Source: DAOTVC01 sp034437215 (lineage in GTDB: Bacteria; Chloroflexota; Anaerolineae; B4-G1; SLSP01). Taken from it: 33,885 bases of DNA. A program made the translations under genes and the position numbers. A model generated the notes under the pieces. That model saw only the letters and a program-made list of their open reading frames with translations, was not told the DNA's origin and ran no database searches. Where the stretch lies: NCBI GenBank assembly GCA_034437215.1, contig DAOTVC010000170.1, forward strand, positions 1 to 33,885, read 5' to 3'. Positions 16,177 to 24,715 of this stretch are shown piece by piece. Within the stretch, counting starts at the first letter, position 1. Each line of letters starts with the position of its first letter.

Positions 16177-18204
16177 ATGGGAGAGGAACGCCAAGCCGTA
16201 GACGTCATCATCACCGCCAGAACAGTCATCACCATGGATGAGGAGTACACCATCCACAGCCCGGGCGCCGTCGCCGTCAAAGGGGACAGCATCGTCGCCG
16301 TGGGCCCCAGGGAGGAGATCGTGACAGCGTACGAAGCCGAGGAGCAGGTGGACTGCGGCGAAGCCGTGGTGATACCCGGGCTGATCAACGCCCACGGGCA
16401 CGCTCCCATGACGCTGCTTCGCGGCCTCGCCGACGACCTGCGGCTCGACGTCTGGCTGATGGGCTACATGATGCCCGTCGAACGGGAGTTCGTCAGCCCT
16501 CACTTCTGCTGGCTGGGGACCCAGCTGGCCGCGGCCGAGATGATCCGTTCCGGCACGACGACCTTCATGGACATGTACTACTACGAGGAGGCCGTCGCCG
16601 ACGCTGCCGCTCAGGCAGGCCTCCGCGCCGTCTGCGCCCAGAGCGTGCTCAAGTTCCCCTCCCCCGACGCCATGAGCTACGAAGAGGCGTTGGAGCGCAC
16701 CCGCGACTTCATCGTCCGCTGGAAGGGCCACAGCCTCATCGTGCCCGCCATCGCCCCCCACGCTCCCTATACCGTCACGCCGCAGCTCCTCGAAGATGCC
16801 GTCTCCCTCGCCCTGGAGTTCGACGTCCCCATGCACATCCACGTCGCCGAGACGGGTCAGGAGGTGGAGGATCACCGCCGGGAGTTCGGCATGAACCCGG
16901 TGCCCTGGCTCAAGGGCCTGGGGGTCTTCGAGGCCAAGGTCACGGCACCCCACTCCGTACACGTCGACGCCAGCGACATCCGGGTCTACGCCCGCTACAA
17001 CGTGGGGGTCTCCCACAACCCCTCCAGCAACCTCAAACTCGCCAGCGGCATCGCACCGGTCAAGGAGATGTTGGACGAGGGCGTGAACGTGGGCATCGGC
17101 ACCGACGGCGCGGCAAGCAACAACGACCTGGATATGTTCGAGGAGCTGCGCCTGGCAAGCCTGCTGGCGAAGGTCGATACGATGAATCCCACCGCCGTCC
17201 CCGCCCGCACCACCCTGGAGATGGCCACCATCATGGGCGCCCGCGCCATGCACATCGACGACCTGACGGGCTCCCTGGAGCCCGGCAAGCGGGCGGATCT
17301 CGTCGTCGTGAGCATGACGGGGGTTCGCCACACCCCCCACTTCAGCCGTGAGGTGGAGAGCGTCTATTCGCGCCTGGTCTACGCCACCCACGCCGAGGAT
17401 GTCCAGCACCTGATGGTCAACGGCCAGTGGCTCCTGCGCGATCGCCGGCTCCTCACCGTGGGCGTCGAGGCCCTCAAGGAGGAGGCCAACGAGCTCGCCG
17501 CCGAGATCGACGACTTCCTGGCGAAGCGCGAGGAGAGTGTAGTGAGCAAGCTCATCGCCATCGGCGGGGTCGCCCAAAAGAAGACCTTCGAGGTGCAGGT
17601 CAAGGTCAGGACCGCTGACCTGGAGGATCTGGAGGAGACGCTGCTGACCGAGGAGGAGGTCATCACCGTGACCCGCGGCACCAACCGCCAGCAGTACGAC
17701 ACCTACTTCCTCTTCGATGACCGCTGGGGAAGCGTGCTGCGCTACCGGGAGGATGAGGTGCGCGCCCTCCAGGGCGACGAGATCACCGACGTGATCTACC
17801 GGCTGACGCTGACGACGAAGGCCAAGGAGCGCGAGTACGAGAACTCCGTCCTCCTCTCCCGCTCCCGCTTCGACGCGCTCGCTACCCGCAGCCTGCGCTT
17901 CTACCGGGAGTACTTCCAGCCCCAGAAGGAGCTCGCCGTCCAGAAAAACCGGCGGCGCTACCACATTCGCTACGGCGACACCGACTTCGCCGTCAACCTG
18001 GATCGCATCGGCGAGCCCCAGGGTATGGGCTCCTTCATGGAGATCAAGAGTCGCACCTGGTCCCGGCAGGACGCCGAACGCAAGGCGGCCCTCATCAGCG
18101 AACTCCTGACCTTCCTGAAGGTGCCCGAGGAGGCCATCGTCAAGGAGGAGTACGTGCAGATGGCGGAGCGCCAGAGCGATCGGAGCAAGCAGCAGAGCGG
18201 ATGA
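16177..18204 (+). CDS. Fusion: MTA/SAH-deaminase-like amidohydrolase plus CYTH domain
   Basis: A 675-residue two-domain protein. Residues 1-445 are an amidohydrolase of the MtaD/TrzN/ATZ type, with zinc ligands H73 and H75 (NAHGHAPM), H222 and E225 (HIHVAET), H259 (APHSVHVD) and D310 (GTDGAASNN); relatives deaminate 5'-methylthioadenosine, S-adenosylhomocysteine or guanine-like rings. Residues from about 456 form a CYTH (adenylate cyclase class IV/triphosphatase) domain with an ExExK-like EVQVK (472-476), LRYRED (521-526), RLTLTTK (542-548), RRRYHIRYGD (592-601), D609 and FMEIKSR (620-626). The glutamate-to-glutamine change at 474 could weaken metal binding. GGGAGGG six bases upstream supports the ATG at 16177 over the adjacent GTG. 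Its stop overlaps the next gene as ATGA. The frame is continuous through the join. Activity of either half is inferred from family only. Confidence 0.85.
   Translation: MGEERQAVDVIITARTVITMDEEYTIHSPGAVAVKGDSIVAVGPREEIVTAYEAEEQVDCGEAVVIPGLINAHGHAPMTLLRGLADDLRLDVWLMGYMMPVEREFVSPHFCWLGTQLAAAEMIRSGTTTFMDMYYYEEAVADAAAQAGLRAVCAQSVLKFPSPDAMSYEEALERTRDFIVRWKGHSLIVPAIAPHAPYTVTPQLLEDAVSLALEFDVPMHIHVAETGQEVEDHRREFGMNPVPWLKGLGVFEAKVTAPHSVHVDASDIRVYARYNVGVSHNPSSNLKLASGIAPVKEMLDEGVNVGIGTDGAASNNDLDMFEELRLASLLAKVDTMNPTAVPARTTLEMATIMGARAMHIDDLTGSLEPGKRADLVVVSMTGVRHTPHFSREVESVYSRLVYATHAEDVQHLMVNGQWLLRDRRLLTVGVEALKEEANELAAEIDDFLAKREESVVSKLIAIGGVAQKKTFEVQVKVRTADLEDLEETLLTEEEVITVTRGTNRQQYDTYFLFDDRWGSVLRYREDEVRALQGDEITDVIYRLTLTTKAKEREYENSVLLSRSRFDALATRSLRFYREYFQPQKELAVQKNRRRYHIRYGDTDFAVNLDRIGEPQGMGSFMEIKSRTWSRQDAERKAALISELLTFLKVPEEAIVKEEYVQMAERQSDRSKQQSG
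17530..17544 (+). promoter_or_regulatory. Internal ribosome site and GTG that could start the CYTH domain alone
   Basis: GAGGAG at 17530-17535, six bases, then an in-frame GTG at 17542. Initiation here would make a 220-residue protein starting VSKLIAIGGVAQ and holding the whole CYTH domain. The site falls exactly in the linker between the two domains. Confidence 0.4.
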
Positions 18205-19217
18205 GGCAGGGCAACGGCTTGACTGAAAGCTCACGGCTGGCCCTCTCTGACCCTCTCTACGGCACCTGGGAGCTCGAGGAGCCTCTCCTTCTCGAGCTCT
18301 ACCGCTCCAGGGCGGTGCAGCGCCTGGCCCACATCTACCAGGCGGGCGCCACCGCCTTCGTCAAGACCGAACGGAACACCACCCGGCTGGAGCACTCCGT
18401 CGGGGTGATGCTGCTCCTGCGACGGCTGGGCGCCTCGGTCGAGGAGCAGGCTGCAGGCCTCCTCCACGACGTCCCTCACACCGCCTTCTCCCACGTCGTG
18501 GACTTCGTCTTCCCCAACCACCAGCACGCCTACCACGAGGAGCATCGCGAGACCTTCATCGCCACCACCGATCTGCCCGGCGTGCTGGAGCGGCAGGGGG
18601 TGGACTGGCGGTGGCTCTCGGAGGCCGAAAACTTCTCCCTTCTCGAACAGCCCCTTCCGGCCCTCTGCGCCGACCGCCTCGACTACTTCCTGCGCGATGG
18701 GTATGCTCTAGGACTTTTAGACTCTGCGGAGGTCGGCACCCTGCTCGACCACCTGCAGGTCTGGGAGGGGCGGATCGTCGTGGACGACCTCGAAGCAGCA
18801 CGCCTTCTGGGAGAGCGCTTCATCGACCTCGACGACGCCATCTGGTGCAACGTGCAGGAGGTGGGCTGGTACGCTCTCATGGCCCGCGCCCTGCAGGCCG
18901 CCATGGCTGCAGGGCTGTTGGATGAGGAGGACTTCTGGGGGACGGACGAGGCGATCATGGCCCGACTGCGGGCGACAGAGAACGAAGAGGTGCAGCGGTG
19001 GCTGCACCTCTTGCGGCGCGACGTAGACTTCGCGCGGGTGGCCGAGGGCGGTGACCTGCAGGTCCTTCCGAAGGTCCGGGCCGTCGACCCGCCCGTGCTC
19101 GAGGGGGAAGGAGTCGTCCCCCTCTCCCGGCTGGATCCCGCCTTCGCCGCCCGGCGGCGGTCCTACGTGACCCGTAAGGAGGGCGGCTGGGCGCTGCGCA
19201 TCCTCCACGGAGGGTGA
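18201..19217 (+). CDS. HD-domain phosphohydrolase (SAMHD1/dGTPase-like)
   Basis: A 338-residue cytoplasmic protein of the HD superfamily. Metal ligands are H65 (RLEHSVGV), H89-D90 (LLHDVPHTAFSH) and D158 (CADRLDYFLRDG). This H...HD...D arrangement with ADR.DYF.RD is shared with SAMHD1-like nucleotide triphosphohydrolases and uncharacterised relatives such as YdhJ, so a (deoxy)nucleotide or related phosphate ester is the likely substrate. The start overlaps the stop of the amidohydrolase-CYTH gene (ATGA), implying translational coupling and a shared role. It ends 16 bases from the convergent ftsH stop, with no terminator seen between. Confidence 0.88.
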   Translation: MRQGNGLTESSRLALSDPLYGTWELEEPLLLELYRSRAVQRLAHIYQAGATAFVKTERNTTRLEHSVGVMLLLRRLGASVEEQAAGLLHDVPHTAFSHVVDFVFPNHQHAYHEEHRETFIATTDLPGVLERQGVDWRWLSEAENFSLLEQPLPALCADRLDYFLRDGYALGLLDSAEVGTLLDHLQVWEGRIVVDDLEAARLLGERFIDLDDAIWCNVQEVGWYALMARALQAAMAAGLLDEEDFWGTDEAIMARLRATENEEVQRWLHLLRRDVDFARVAEGGDLQVLPKVRAVDPPVLEGEGVVPLSRLDPAFAARRRSYVTRKEGGWALRILHGG

Positions 19218-19233
19218 GAGGAAGGCGCACCGG

Positions 19234-21063
19234 TCAACCGACCTCCCCTGCGATCCCGGCGATCTCCTCGCCCGAGATGACCTCCTTCTCCACCAGCCGA
19301 CGGGCGACCTCGTGGAGGTCATCGAGGTGCTCCGTCAGCAGCTCCTTGGCGCGCACCTCGGCCTCCTCGACGATACGACGGACCTCCCGGTCGATCAGCG
19401 AGGTGGTCTCGGGGCTCAGCTCCTGCCGTAAGCCCCCCGTCCGGCGCAGGTAGGTGATGCTCGGCTCCTCCGAGTAGCGGACGGGCCCCAGCTCTTCCGT
19501 CATCCCGAACTCCGTCACCATGCGACGCGCCAGCTGGGATGCCCGTTCCAGGTCGTTGGCGGCGCCCGTCGTGGGCTCCGCGTAGACCAGGAGCTCGGCG
19601 GCGCGCCCGCCCAGCATCACCGTCAGCCGCTCCTCCAGCTGGGTCTTAGTCAGCAGGTAGGCGTCCTCCTCGGGCATCTGCAGAGTGTACCCCAAGGCAC
19701 CCTTCGAGGTGGGGATGATGCTCACCTTGTGAACGGGCTCGGTGTCCGGCTGGAGGTAGGCCACCAGGGCGTGCCCGCCCTCGTGATAGGCCACCTTCTC
19801 CTTCACCTCATCGCTGAGCGTGTTGCGGCGCTGCAGCCCTGCCACCACCCGCTCGATGGCGAGCTCGAAGTCGTCCATCCGCACCCGCTCGTGGTCCCGC
19901 CGCACCGCCAGGAGGGCCGCCTCGTTAACGATGTTCGCCAGATCGGCCCCCGAAAAGCCCGCCGTGACCCGAGCCAAGCGTGCCAGGTCGGCGTCGGGCG
20001 CCAGGGGCACCTCCTCGGTGTGGATCTTGAGGATCTCCAACCGCCCCGTCTCCGTAGGCAGCGGCACCTGCACCTGCCGGTCGAAGCGCCCCGGTCGCAA
20101 AAGTGCCGGGTCCAGCACCTCGGGCCGGTTGGTCGCCGCCATGATTACCACCCCCTGGTTGGGCTCGAAGCCGTCCATCTCGTGCAGGAGCTGGTTGAGC
20201 GTCTGCTCCCGCTCGTCGTTCGTGCCCAGCGCTCCTACCGAGGCGCGGGACTGGCCTACGGCATCGATCTCGTCGATGAAGATGATGCAGGGCGCACGAC
20301 GCTTGGCCTGCTCGAAGAGATCCCGCACGCGGGCGGCGCCCACGCCCACGAACATCTGGACGAAGTCGGAGCCGCTGATGGAGAAGAAAGGAACCCCCGC
20401 CTCCCCCGCCGTAGCCTGCGCCAGTAAGGTCTTGCCGGTGCCCGGAGGCCCGACGAGGAGCACGCCCTTGGGCAGCTTGGCGCCCATCTGCGTAAAGCGC
20501 TCGGGGTTCTTGAGGAAGGCGATGATCTCCTTGAGCTCCACCTCCACCTCCTCGAGACCGCCGACGTCTTCGAAGCCCATGCCCGTCATCTCACCCTCGA
20601 TCTCCCGCGCCCCGCTCTTCCCGATGGACATGACCCGCGAGGCCCCCTGTCCCATGCGGCGGAAGACAAAGAACCAGATGGCAGCGACGGGCAGAAGGAA
20701 GATCAGATAGCCGAAGATGTTGGTGAGGAGATTGCCGGGTGGCGGTTCGGCGGAGAACTCAACGCCCGCCTCGTTCAGCCGTTCGATAAGGTCGGGATCG
20801 TCGACGCGGACGACGTTGTGGAAGCGCAGATCATCCTCCTCACCCTCGGCAGGACAGCAGCTGTACATGATCCGCTCCTGGCCCAGGGTGACCTGCTCGA
20901 TCTTCCCCGCCTCCAACTGCTGCAGGAACTCGCTGTAGCTCACCTCCCGCTGGCGAATCATCGCGGGCTCGAAGATGAGCTCCTGGAAGAGCCACGCCCC
21001 TAGCAGCGCAACGATGAGGTAGACGACGGAAAAACTGACACGCTTACGCTCTTTGTTGTCCAT
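19234..21063 (-). CDS. ftsH: ATP-dependent zinc metalloprotease FtsH
   Basis: Membrane-anchored AAA protease of 609 residues that degrades misfolded membrane proteins and regulatory proteins. Transmembrane helices are near 11-28 and 113-134, with the extracytoplasmic FtsH_ext domain between. Walker A is GPPGTGKT (205-212), Walker B IIFIDEID (260-267), and the second region of homology spans about 310-326 with DPALLRPGRFDR. The peptidase zinc site is HEGGH (427-431), where many homologues have HEAGH; the HExxH pattern is kept. The extracytoplasmic loop contains adjacent cysteines (C69-C70). GGGGGAG precedes the ATG. truD lies 127 bases upstream on the same strand; a CATAAT -10-like box occurs in the gap without a clear -35. 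Confidence 0.97.
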   Translation of the reverse strand: MDNKERKRVSFSVVYLIVALLGAWLFQELIFEPAMIRQREVSYSEFLQQLEAGKIEQVTLGQERIMYSCCPAEGEEDDLRFHNVVRVDDPDLIERLNEAGVEFSAEPPPGNLLTNIFGYLIFLLPVAAIWFFVFRRMGQGASRVMSIGKSGAREIEGEMTGMGFEDVGGLEEVEVELKEIIAFLKNPERFTQMGAKLPKGVLLVGPPGTGKTLLAQATAGEAGVPFFSISGSDFVQMFVGVGAARVRDLFEQAKRRAPCIIFIDEIDAVGQSRASVGALGTNDEREQTLNQLLHEMDGFEPNQGVVIMAATNRPEVLDPALLRPGRFDRQVQVPLPTETGRLEILKIHTEEVPLAPDADLARLARVTAGFSGADLANIVNEAALLAVRRDHERVRMDDFELAIERVVAGLQRRNTLSDEVKEKVAYHEGGHALVAYLQPDTEPVHKVSIIPTSKGALGYTLQMPEEDAYLLTKTQLEERLTVMLGGRAAELLVYAEPTTGAANDLERASQLARRMVTEFGMTEELGPVRYSEEPSITYLRRTGGLRQELSPETTSLIDREVRRIVEEAEVRAKELLTEHLDDLHEVARRLVEKEVISGEEIAGIAGEVG

Positions 21064-21190
21064 ACTCCCCCTTTACCGCACGACATTTCACCATTATGCC
21101 ATACGAGCATCAGTATTACATTAGAGGAGAGATGACGCATGGAGAAGCGCCCACAGAGGGACAACGGGCCTGCAGAGCAACGTCGGCGAG

Positions 21191-22273
21191 TTACTCCTCT
21201 TCCTCGTCCTCGCCCTCCTCCTCGGGCTCCGTCTCCGGCTTCATAAGCTCGCGCAGGAGCATCGTCGCGAAGGAGCCCTTGGGGGCAAAGAAGGAGACGC
21301 TGAGAGAGCGTTCCTCGACATACCAGTTGAGATCCTCGGGAGGATAGCGAACGTGCCGGCGGGTACCCTTAGCCTTCACCTCACGGAACTCCTCCAGGGT
21401 GAGATCCGCCTGGGCCAGGATGCGTGCCTCGAGTTCGCCCGCCGCGTCGCGGGCAGGCAGCATCTTGTAGCCGTAGAGGGGACCGGTGGCGCTGATCTCC
21501 CAAGCACGAACGCGGGGGCGCTCGGCGGTGACGTCCTCCACCGTAAACATCCCGCCCGTGTCGTGCTTCTTGGCAACGTCACCGGGCAGCAGGTCATCGA
21601 GCAGCCCCTGCTCGATGCGTACCGTCAGGTAGCGGTTAAAGAGGGCCGACTGCAGAGCGCTCACGTAGAAACGCCGTTGGCGGTAGGGCAGCGAGCGGAT
21701 ACCGTGCTCCCGCAGCCCCTCGCGGTCGTTGCGCAGGATGAGCAAGCCGATCTCATGGTTGGTCCTCCGATTCCCGAAGCGCTGCACGCCGTAGCCGTTG
21801 GGTACACCCACCTCCTGTAGCGTCGAGAGGATGGGAGCCGCGCGCAGCTCTGCCTGGGGGTGCACGTTGCGTACGCGGATGGTGAAGCGGTTCCCCCGCA
21901 GATGGCCCACCCGCAGCTTGTTGCGGTGACGCCTCGCCCAGAGGACGCGCGCCTTCTCCAGTTGGAGATCCAGCAGCTGCTCGGGGGGCACGAAGTGCGC
22001 CGAAAGGACCTGTCGGGCGACGGATCGGGCGTCCTTCAGCCCGGCGTAGCTGATCTGGCGCGAGGGGACGCCCAGAGCCTGGGCGATCTCGCGCACCAGG
22101 AGAGGCGTGGAGATGTTCCGCTTCTCCACGCCGAAGAAGGTATGCTCCCCCTCTCCGCTGGGCTCGTAGGCAGGAATCTCCTCGACGACGAAGTCCTCGA
22201 GGGCCACACGGAGCTCCCCCCCAATACCGGGGAGCGGGTCCGTCAGATAGGGAAGCCGCCAATCCCGGCTCAT
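21191..22273 (-). CDS. truD: tRNA pseudouridine(13) synthase TruD
   Basis: Converts U13 of tRNA-Glu (and other RNAs in some species) to pseudouridine. The 360-residue protein has the catalytic aspartate D81 in YAGLKDARSVARQ, the NRFTIRVRN motif and the PNGYGVQRFGNRR segment near the TRUD insertion. The C-terminus ends in a run of glutamates. The start ATG overlaps the stop of the upstream membrane-protein gene (ATGA), so it is translationally coupled to it. Function is well supported by motifs and length. Confidence 0.95.
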   Translation of the reverse strand: MSRDWRLPYLTDPLPGIGGELRVALEDFVVEEIPAYEPSGEGEHTFFGVEKRNISTPLLVREIAQALGVPSRQISYAGLKDARSVARQVLSAHFVPPEQLLDLQLEKARVLWARRHRNKLRVGHLRGNRFTIRVRNVHPQAELRAAPILSTLQEVGVPNGYGVQRFGNRRTNHEIGLLILRNDREGLREHGIRSLPYRQRRFYVSALQSALFNRYLTVRIEQGLLDDLLPGDVAKKHDTGGMFTVEDVTAERPRVRAWEISATGPLYGYKMLPARDAAGELEARILAQADLTLEEFREVKAKGTRRHVRYPPEDLNWYVEERSLSVSFFAPKGSFATMLLRELMKPETEPEEEGEDEEEE

Positions 22274-22980
22274 CGTGCCCCGCCATCAAACGCCTCGGGA
22301 GGAACCGGATGGGGAAGACCGTGGGTGAGGAGCTGGACGCTGCGCACGGAGAGGGTCGCCAGGAAGGCCCAGGTCAGGAAGAAGAAGAAGGCCAGGATAA
22401 AGAGGTTCAGGGCCAGCAGGAGCGCCAGCACGATCAGCAGGAGAAAGGTGAAGAAGGGGTGCAGGACCATCAGCTGCAGGGCCTTCTTGAGAGCCGCACC
22501 CAGAGGGCTCTCCTCGAAGATCATCCAGGCGGCAGCGTAGGTCCAGAAGACCGTCCAGAGGAGGCCCACGAAGACCCAGATGTAACGCAGGAAGACGACG
22601 AAGCCGGGTCCCGCCTCAAAGGGCAGAGGCACATTGTCGCGGGCGTAGAAGAGGACGTTCATCAAGACGATAATGTAGACGGGCGTACTGAGGAGCATGA
22701 GGCCCCAGGCTCGCAGAGCGTAGGCCTTCGCCGCGGCGATGATGTGGCGAAAGGTCGGCTCCTCCTCGCGCGCCGTCTCGGCAGCCGCCGACCAGAGACC
22801 CGCCATTGCCGGCGGGAAGAGGGGCAGCAGGATGAAGAGCACCGTCGCGATGAGATTCGTGAGCGGCAGGACGAACATCTGCTCAAAGAGGTCACGTCCC
22901 GCCAGGCGCACGGCATAGAAGAAGAGTACCCAGTCAGGGCGCGGCTCATCGTCGTAGTAGACCCAGCTCGACGTGGTCAT
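22270..22980 (-). CDS. YesL/DUF624-like integral membrane protein
   Basis: A 236-residue membrane protein of unknown function. Hydrophobic segments are near 32-63 (possibly two passes with a PLFPPAMAGLW turn), 91-113, 127-155 and 174-211 (long, probably two helices). The layout and the PAMAGLW motif recall YesL/DUF624 proteins, often near sugar transporters in Firmicutes, but here the neighbours are an M42 peptidase and truD. It overlaps both by ATGA. The family assignment is moderate. Confidence 0.65.
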   Translation of the reverse strand: MTTSSWVYYDDEPRPDWVLFFYAVRLAGRDLFEQMFVLPLTNLIATVLFILLPLFPPAMAGLWSAAAETAREEEPTFRHIIAAAKAYALRAWGLMLLSTPVYIIVLMNVLFYARDNVPLPFEAGPGFVVFLRYIWVFVGLLWTVFWTYAAAWMIFEESPLGAALKKALQLMVLHPFFTFLLLIVLALLLALNLFILAFFFFLTWAFLATLSVRSVQLLTHGLPHPVPPEAFDGGAR

Positions 22981-24020
22981 TCGGAAAGCAGGTAGGCAAC
23001 GAGAAGCTGCACCGTCGCCTCAAGGCCCTCACGGTGGGTGCGCTCGTAGGCATGGGAGGCGTCCACCCCGGGCCCGCAGAGCGCCACCTTCAGATCCCGC
23101 CCGGCGCGCCAGGCGGCCTCGCCATCCGAACCGTAGTAGGGGTAGATGTCCACCCGGTAGGGGATGGCGTGCTCTTGTGCCAGCTGCTCCAACTTGCGGC
23201 GCAGTCCCAGGTGGTAGACGCCGCCCGAGTCCTTCGCACAGATCCCGACGCTCCCTTCATCGGAGTTCTGCTTCTCGCCGACCGCTGCCATATCAACGCT
23301 CACGAGCTCCTCCACGTCCTCGGAGAAGCCGTGCGCCGCGCCATGGCCCACCTCCTCGAAACTCGAGATGAGCACCTCGAGACGATAGCGGGGCGCCTGC
23401 CCCGCACGCTGCAGAGCCATGAGAGCTCCGTAGATGGCAGCCACGCCGGCTTTGTCATCCAGATAACGAGACCGGATGAAGCCCTCGTTGACCTCCACCC
23501 GGGGATCGATGTAGACGAAATCGCCCACATCGATACCGAGCTCCCGGGTATCCTCCTCACTGCTGGTGGGAGCGTCGAGGCGCACCTCGTAGTTCTCCCC
23601 CACCCTCTCCAGCTCCCGCACCCCATGTCCGTGGACGTGGACGGAGGCCTTGGTGGGCAGGATGGTCCCGCGGTAGGCGCGCCCGTCGTCTGTAGCGACG
23701 GTACAGCCTTCGCCTTCGAGGGTGTGCCAATCATACCCGCCGATGAGGCTGAGCACCAGACGTCCGCTACCTTTCACCCTCTTTACCATCGCCCCCAACG
23801 TATCGGCATGGGCGGTTAGGGCACGCGGATAGACGTCGTCTCCCGCCCAGACGAGCAGCAACCCGCCCTTACGAGGACGCCGTACCTCCACGGGCAGATC
23901 GACACAGGCATCGGCGACGAAGTCGAGGGCCGCTTCGGTATCACCGGTGGGGCTGGGAATGTTCAAGAGCCGGACGAGAAACTCGAGCGTCTCGTCCATG
24001 GGAATCTCGGGAATGGACAC
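22977..24020 (-). CDS. M42-family metallo-aminopeptidase
   Basis: Co-catalytic zinc peptidase of 347 residues, the tetrahedral aminopeptidase/glutamyl aminopeptidase/endoglucanase-M family, cytoplasmic, acting on peptides. Metal and catalytic residues: H71 and D73 (TAHADTLG), D188 (YLDDKAG), E222 and E223 (SFEEVGHG), D243 (VSVDMAA) and H323 (DASHAYER). A PDZ-like insert lies near 85-180. GTG at 24018-24020 is chosen as the start because AAGGAG lies seven bases upstream; the family N-terminus fits. The downstream gene overlaps by four bases. A TIGR03106-like subgroup (osmoprotectant NAGGN systems) is possible, but no partner genes of that system are here. Confidence 0.9.
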   Translation of the reverse strand: MSIPEIPMDETLEFLVRLLNIPSPTGDTEAALDFVADACVDLPVEVRRPRKGGLLLVWAGDDVYPRALTAHADTLGAMVKRVKGSGRLVLSLIGGYDWHTLEGEGCTVATDDGRAYRGTILPTKASVHVHGHGVRELERVGENYEVRLDAPTSSEEDTRELGIDVGDFVYIDPRVEVNEGFIRSRYLDDKAGVAAIYGALMALQRAGQAPRYRLEVLISSFEEVGHGAAHGFSEDVEELVSVDMAAVGEKQNSDEGSVGICAKDSGGVYHLGLRRKLEQLAQEHAIPYRVDIYPYYGSDGEAAWRAGRDLKVALCGPGVDASHAYERTHREGLEATVQLLVAYLLSE

Positions 24021-24060
24021 GCATTATCTCCTTAAAAAAAGAAAGTGAGTGGTGAGCAGA

Positions 24061-24098
24061 GAGAAAGATCTAAAGCCCGGCGCCTTGCGACGCCGGGC
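24061..24098 (-). terminator. Terminator of the YvlD-like gene
   Basis: An 8-bp G+C stem (24075-24082 with 24091-24098) is followed on the minus strand by TTTAGATCTTTCTC. It stands between the small membrane gene and the M42 peptidase gene. Confidence 0.65.
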
Positions 24099-24109
24099 AG
24101 ACGTACAGC

Positions 24110-24487
24110 TCAGATCAAATCCTCCTCGTCGTCCTTCACCAGGGCACTGAGAATCACGCTCACGATGCTGACGATGAGCGCTCCCAGGAAGGCCGCCCAG
24201 AAGTCCTCAATGAAGAAGCCGACATTGAAGACCCCATTGGCGATGCGCGCCGCAATCCACAGGGAGAGACCGTTGATGATCAAGGTGAAGAGCCCCAGGG
24301 TCAGCACGATGAGGGGGCAGGTGAGCAACTTGAGCAGCGGACGGATGAAGGCGTTGACGAGCCCCACGATGACGGCCATGACGGCGTAGATGGCCCAGGC
24401 ATTGCGCTCCACCTGGATACCGGGCACCAACCAGGCGGCGACAAAGAGGGCAAAAGCGGTGATTACCCAACGAATTAACAACTTCAT
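24110..24487 (-). CDS. YvlD-like small membrane protein ('phage holin 4_2' family)
   Basis: A 125-residue protein with four hydrophobic helices (about 4-23, 30-50, 56-82 and 92-115) and an acidic cytoplasmic tail (KDDEEDLI). It matches the Phage_holin_4_2/YvlD family, whose bacterial members are ordinary chromosomal membrane proteins of unknown function; no phage genes are nearby. AGGAGG lies nine bases before the ATG. A TATAGT box lies upstream near 24526-24531 with a poor -35. It is followed by its own terminator. Confidence 0.85.
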   Translation of the reverse strand: MKLLIRWVITAFALFVAAWLVPGIQVERNAWAIYAVMAVIVGLVNAFIRPLLKLLTCPLIVLTLGLFTLIINGLSLWIAARIANGVFNVGFFIEDFWAAFLGALIVSIVSVILSALVKDDEEDLI

Positions 24488-24570
24488 AGCGACATACCTC
24501 CTCTCTGAAGAACTCTACTTCTACTATACTACGCATTTGGGAGTCCGAAAGTTCTCGAGGCGAGGAAGCC

Positions 24571-24591
24571 CTGCCTGCCGGTTGCAGGCAG
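24571..24591. other. Hairpin in the gap before the GAF/PAS kinase
   Basis: CTGCCTGC pairs with GCAGGCAG across a five-base loop. It has no T-tract and lies between divergent genes, so a role as terminator is unlikely; a transcript structure or protein site is possible. Confidence 0.35.
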
Positions 24592-24645
24592 AGTACGCGT
24601 TCCTACGCTCTGGGGCTCGCCGGTCTCCGGCAGATCTCGAAGAGG

Positions 24646-24673
24646 TTGCAAGATCACGAAATTTGGATATGAT
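24646..24673 (+). promoter_or_regulatory. Promoter for the GAF/PAS histidine kinase
   Basis: TTGCAA (24646-24651), 16 bp, then TATGAT (24668-24673), about 40 bases before the ATG. Confidence 0.6.
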
Positions 24674-24715
24674 GGGACTGTTATTGAGTTCTGGTGCAAG
24701 TACCGGCAAGACAAG

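Noticed and set aside
15994..18234. Very long minus-strand open frame opposite the amidohydrolase-CYTH gene
   Set aside because: It mirrors codon structure of the real plus-strand genes (GC-rich third positions), has no ribosome site and no recognisable domain.
24110..24487. 'Phage holin' name suggesting a prophage
   Set aside because: The family name is historical; neighbours are housekeeping genes and there are no integrase, capsid or lysin genes.
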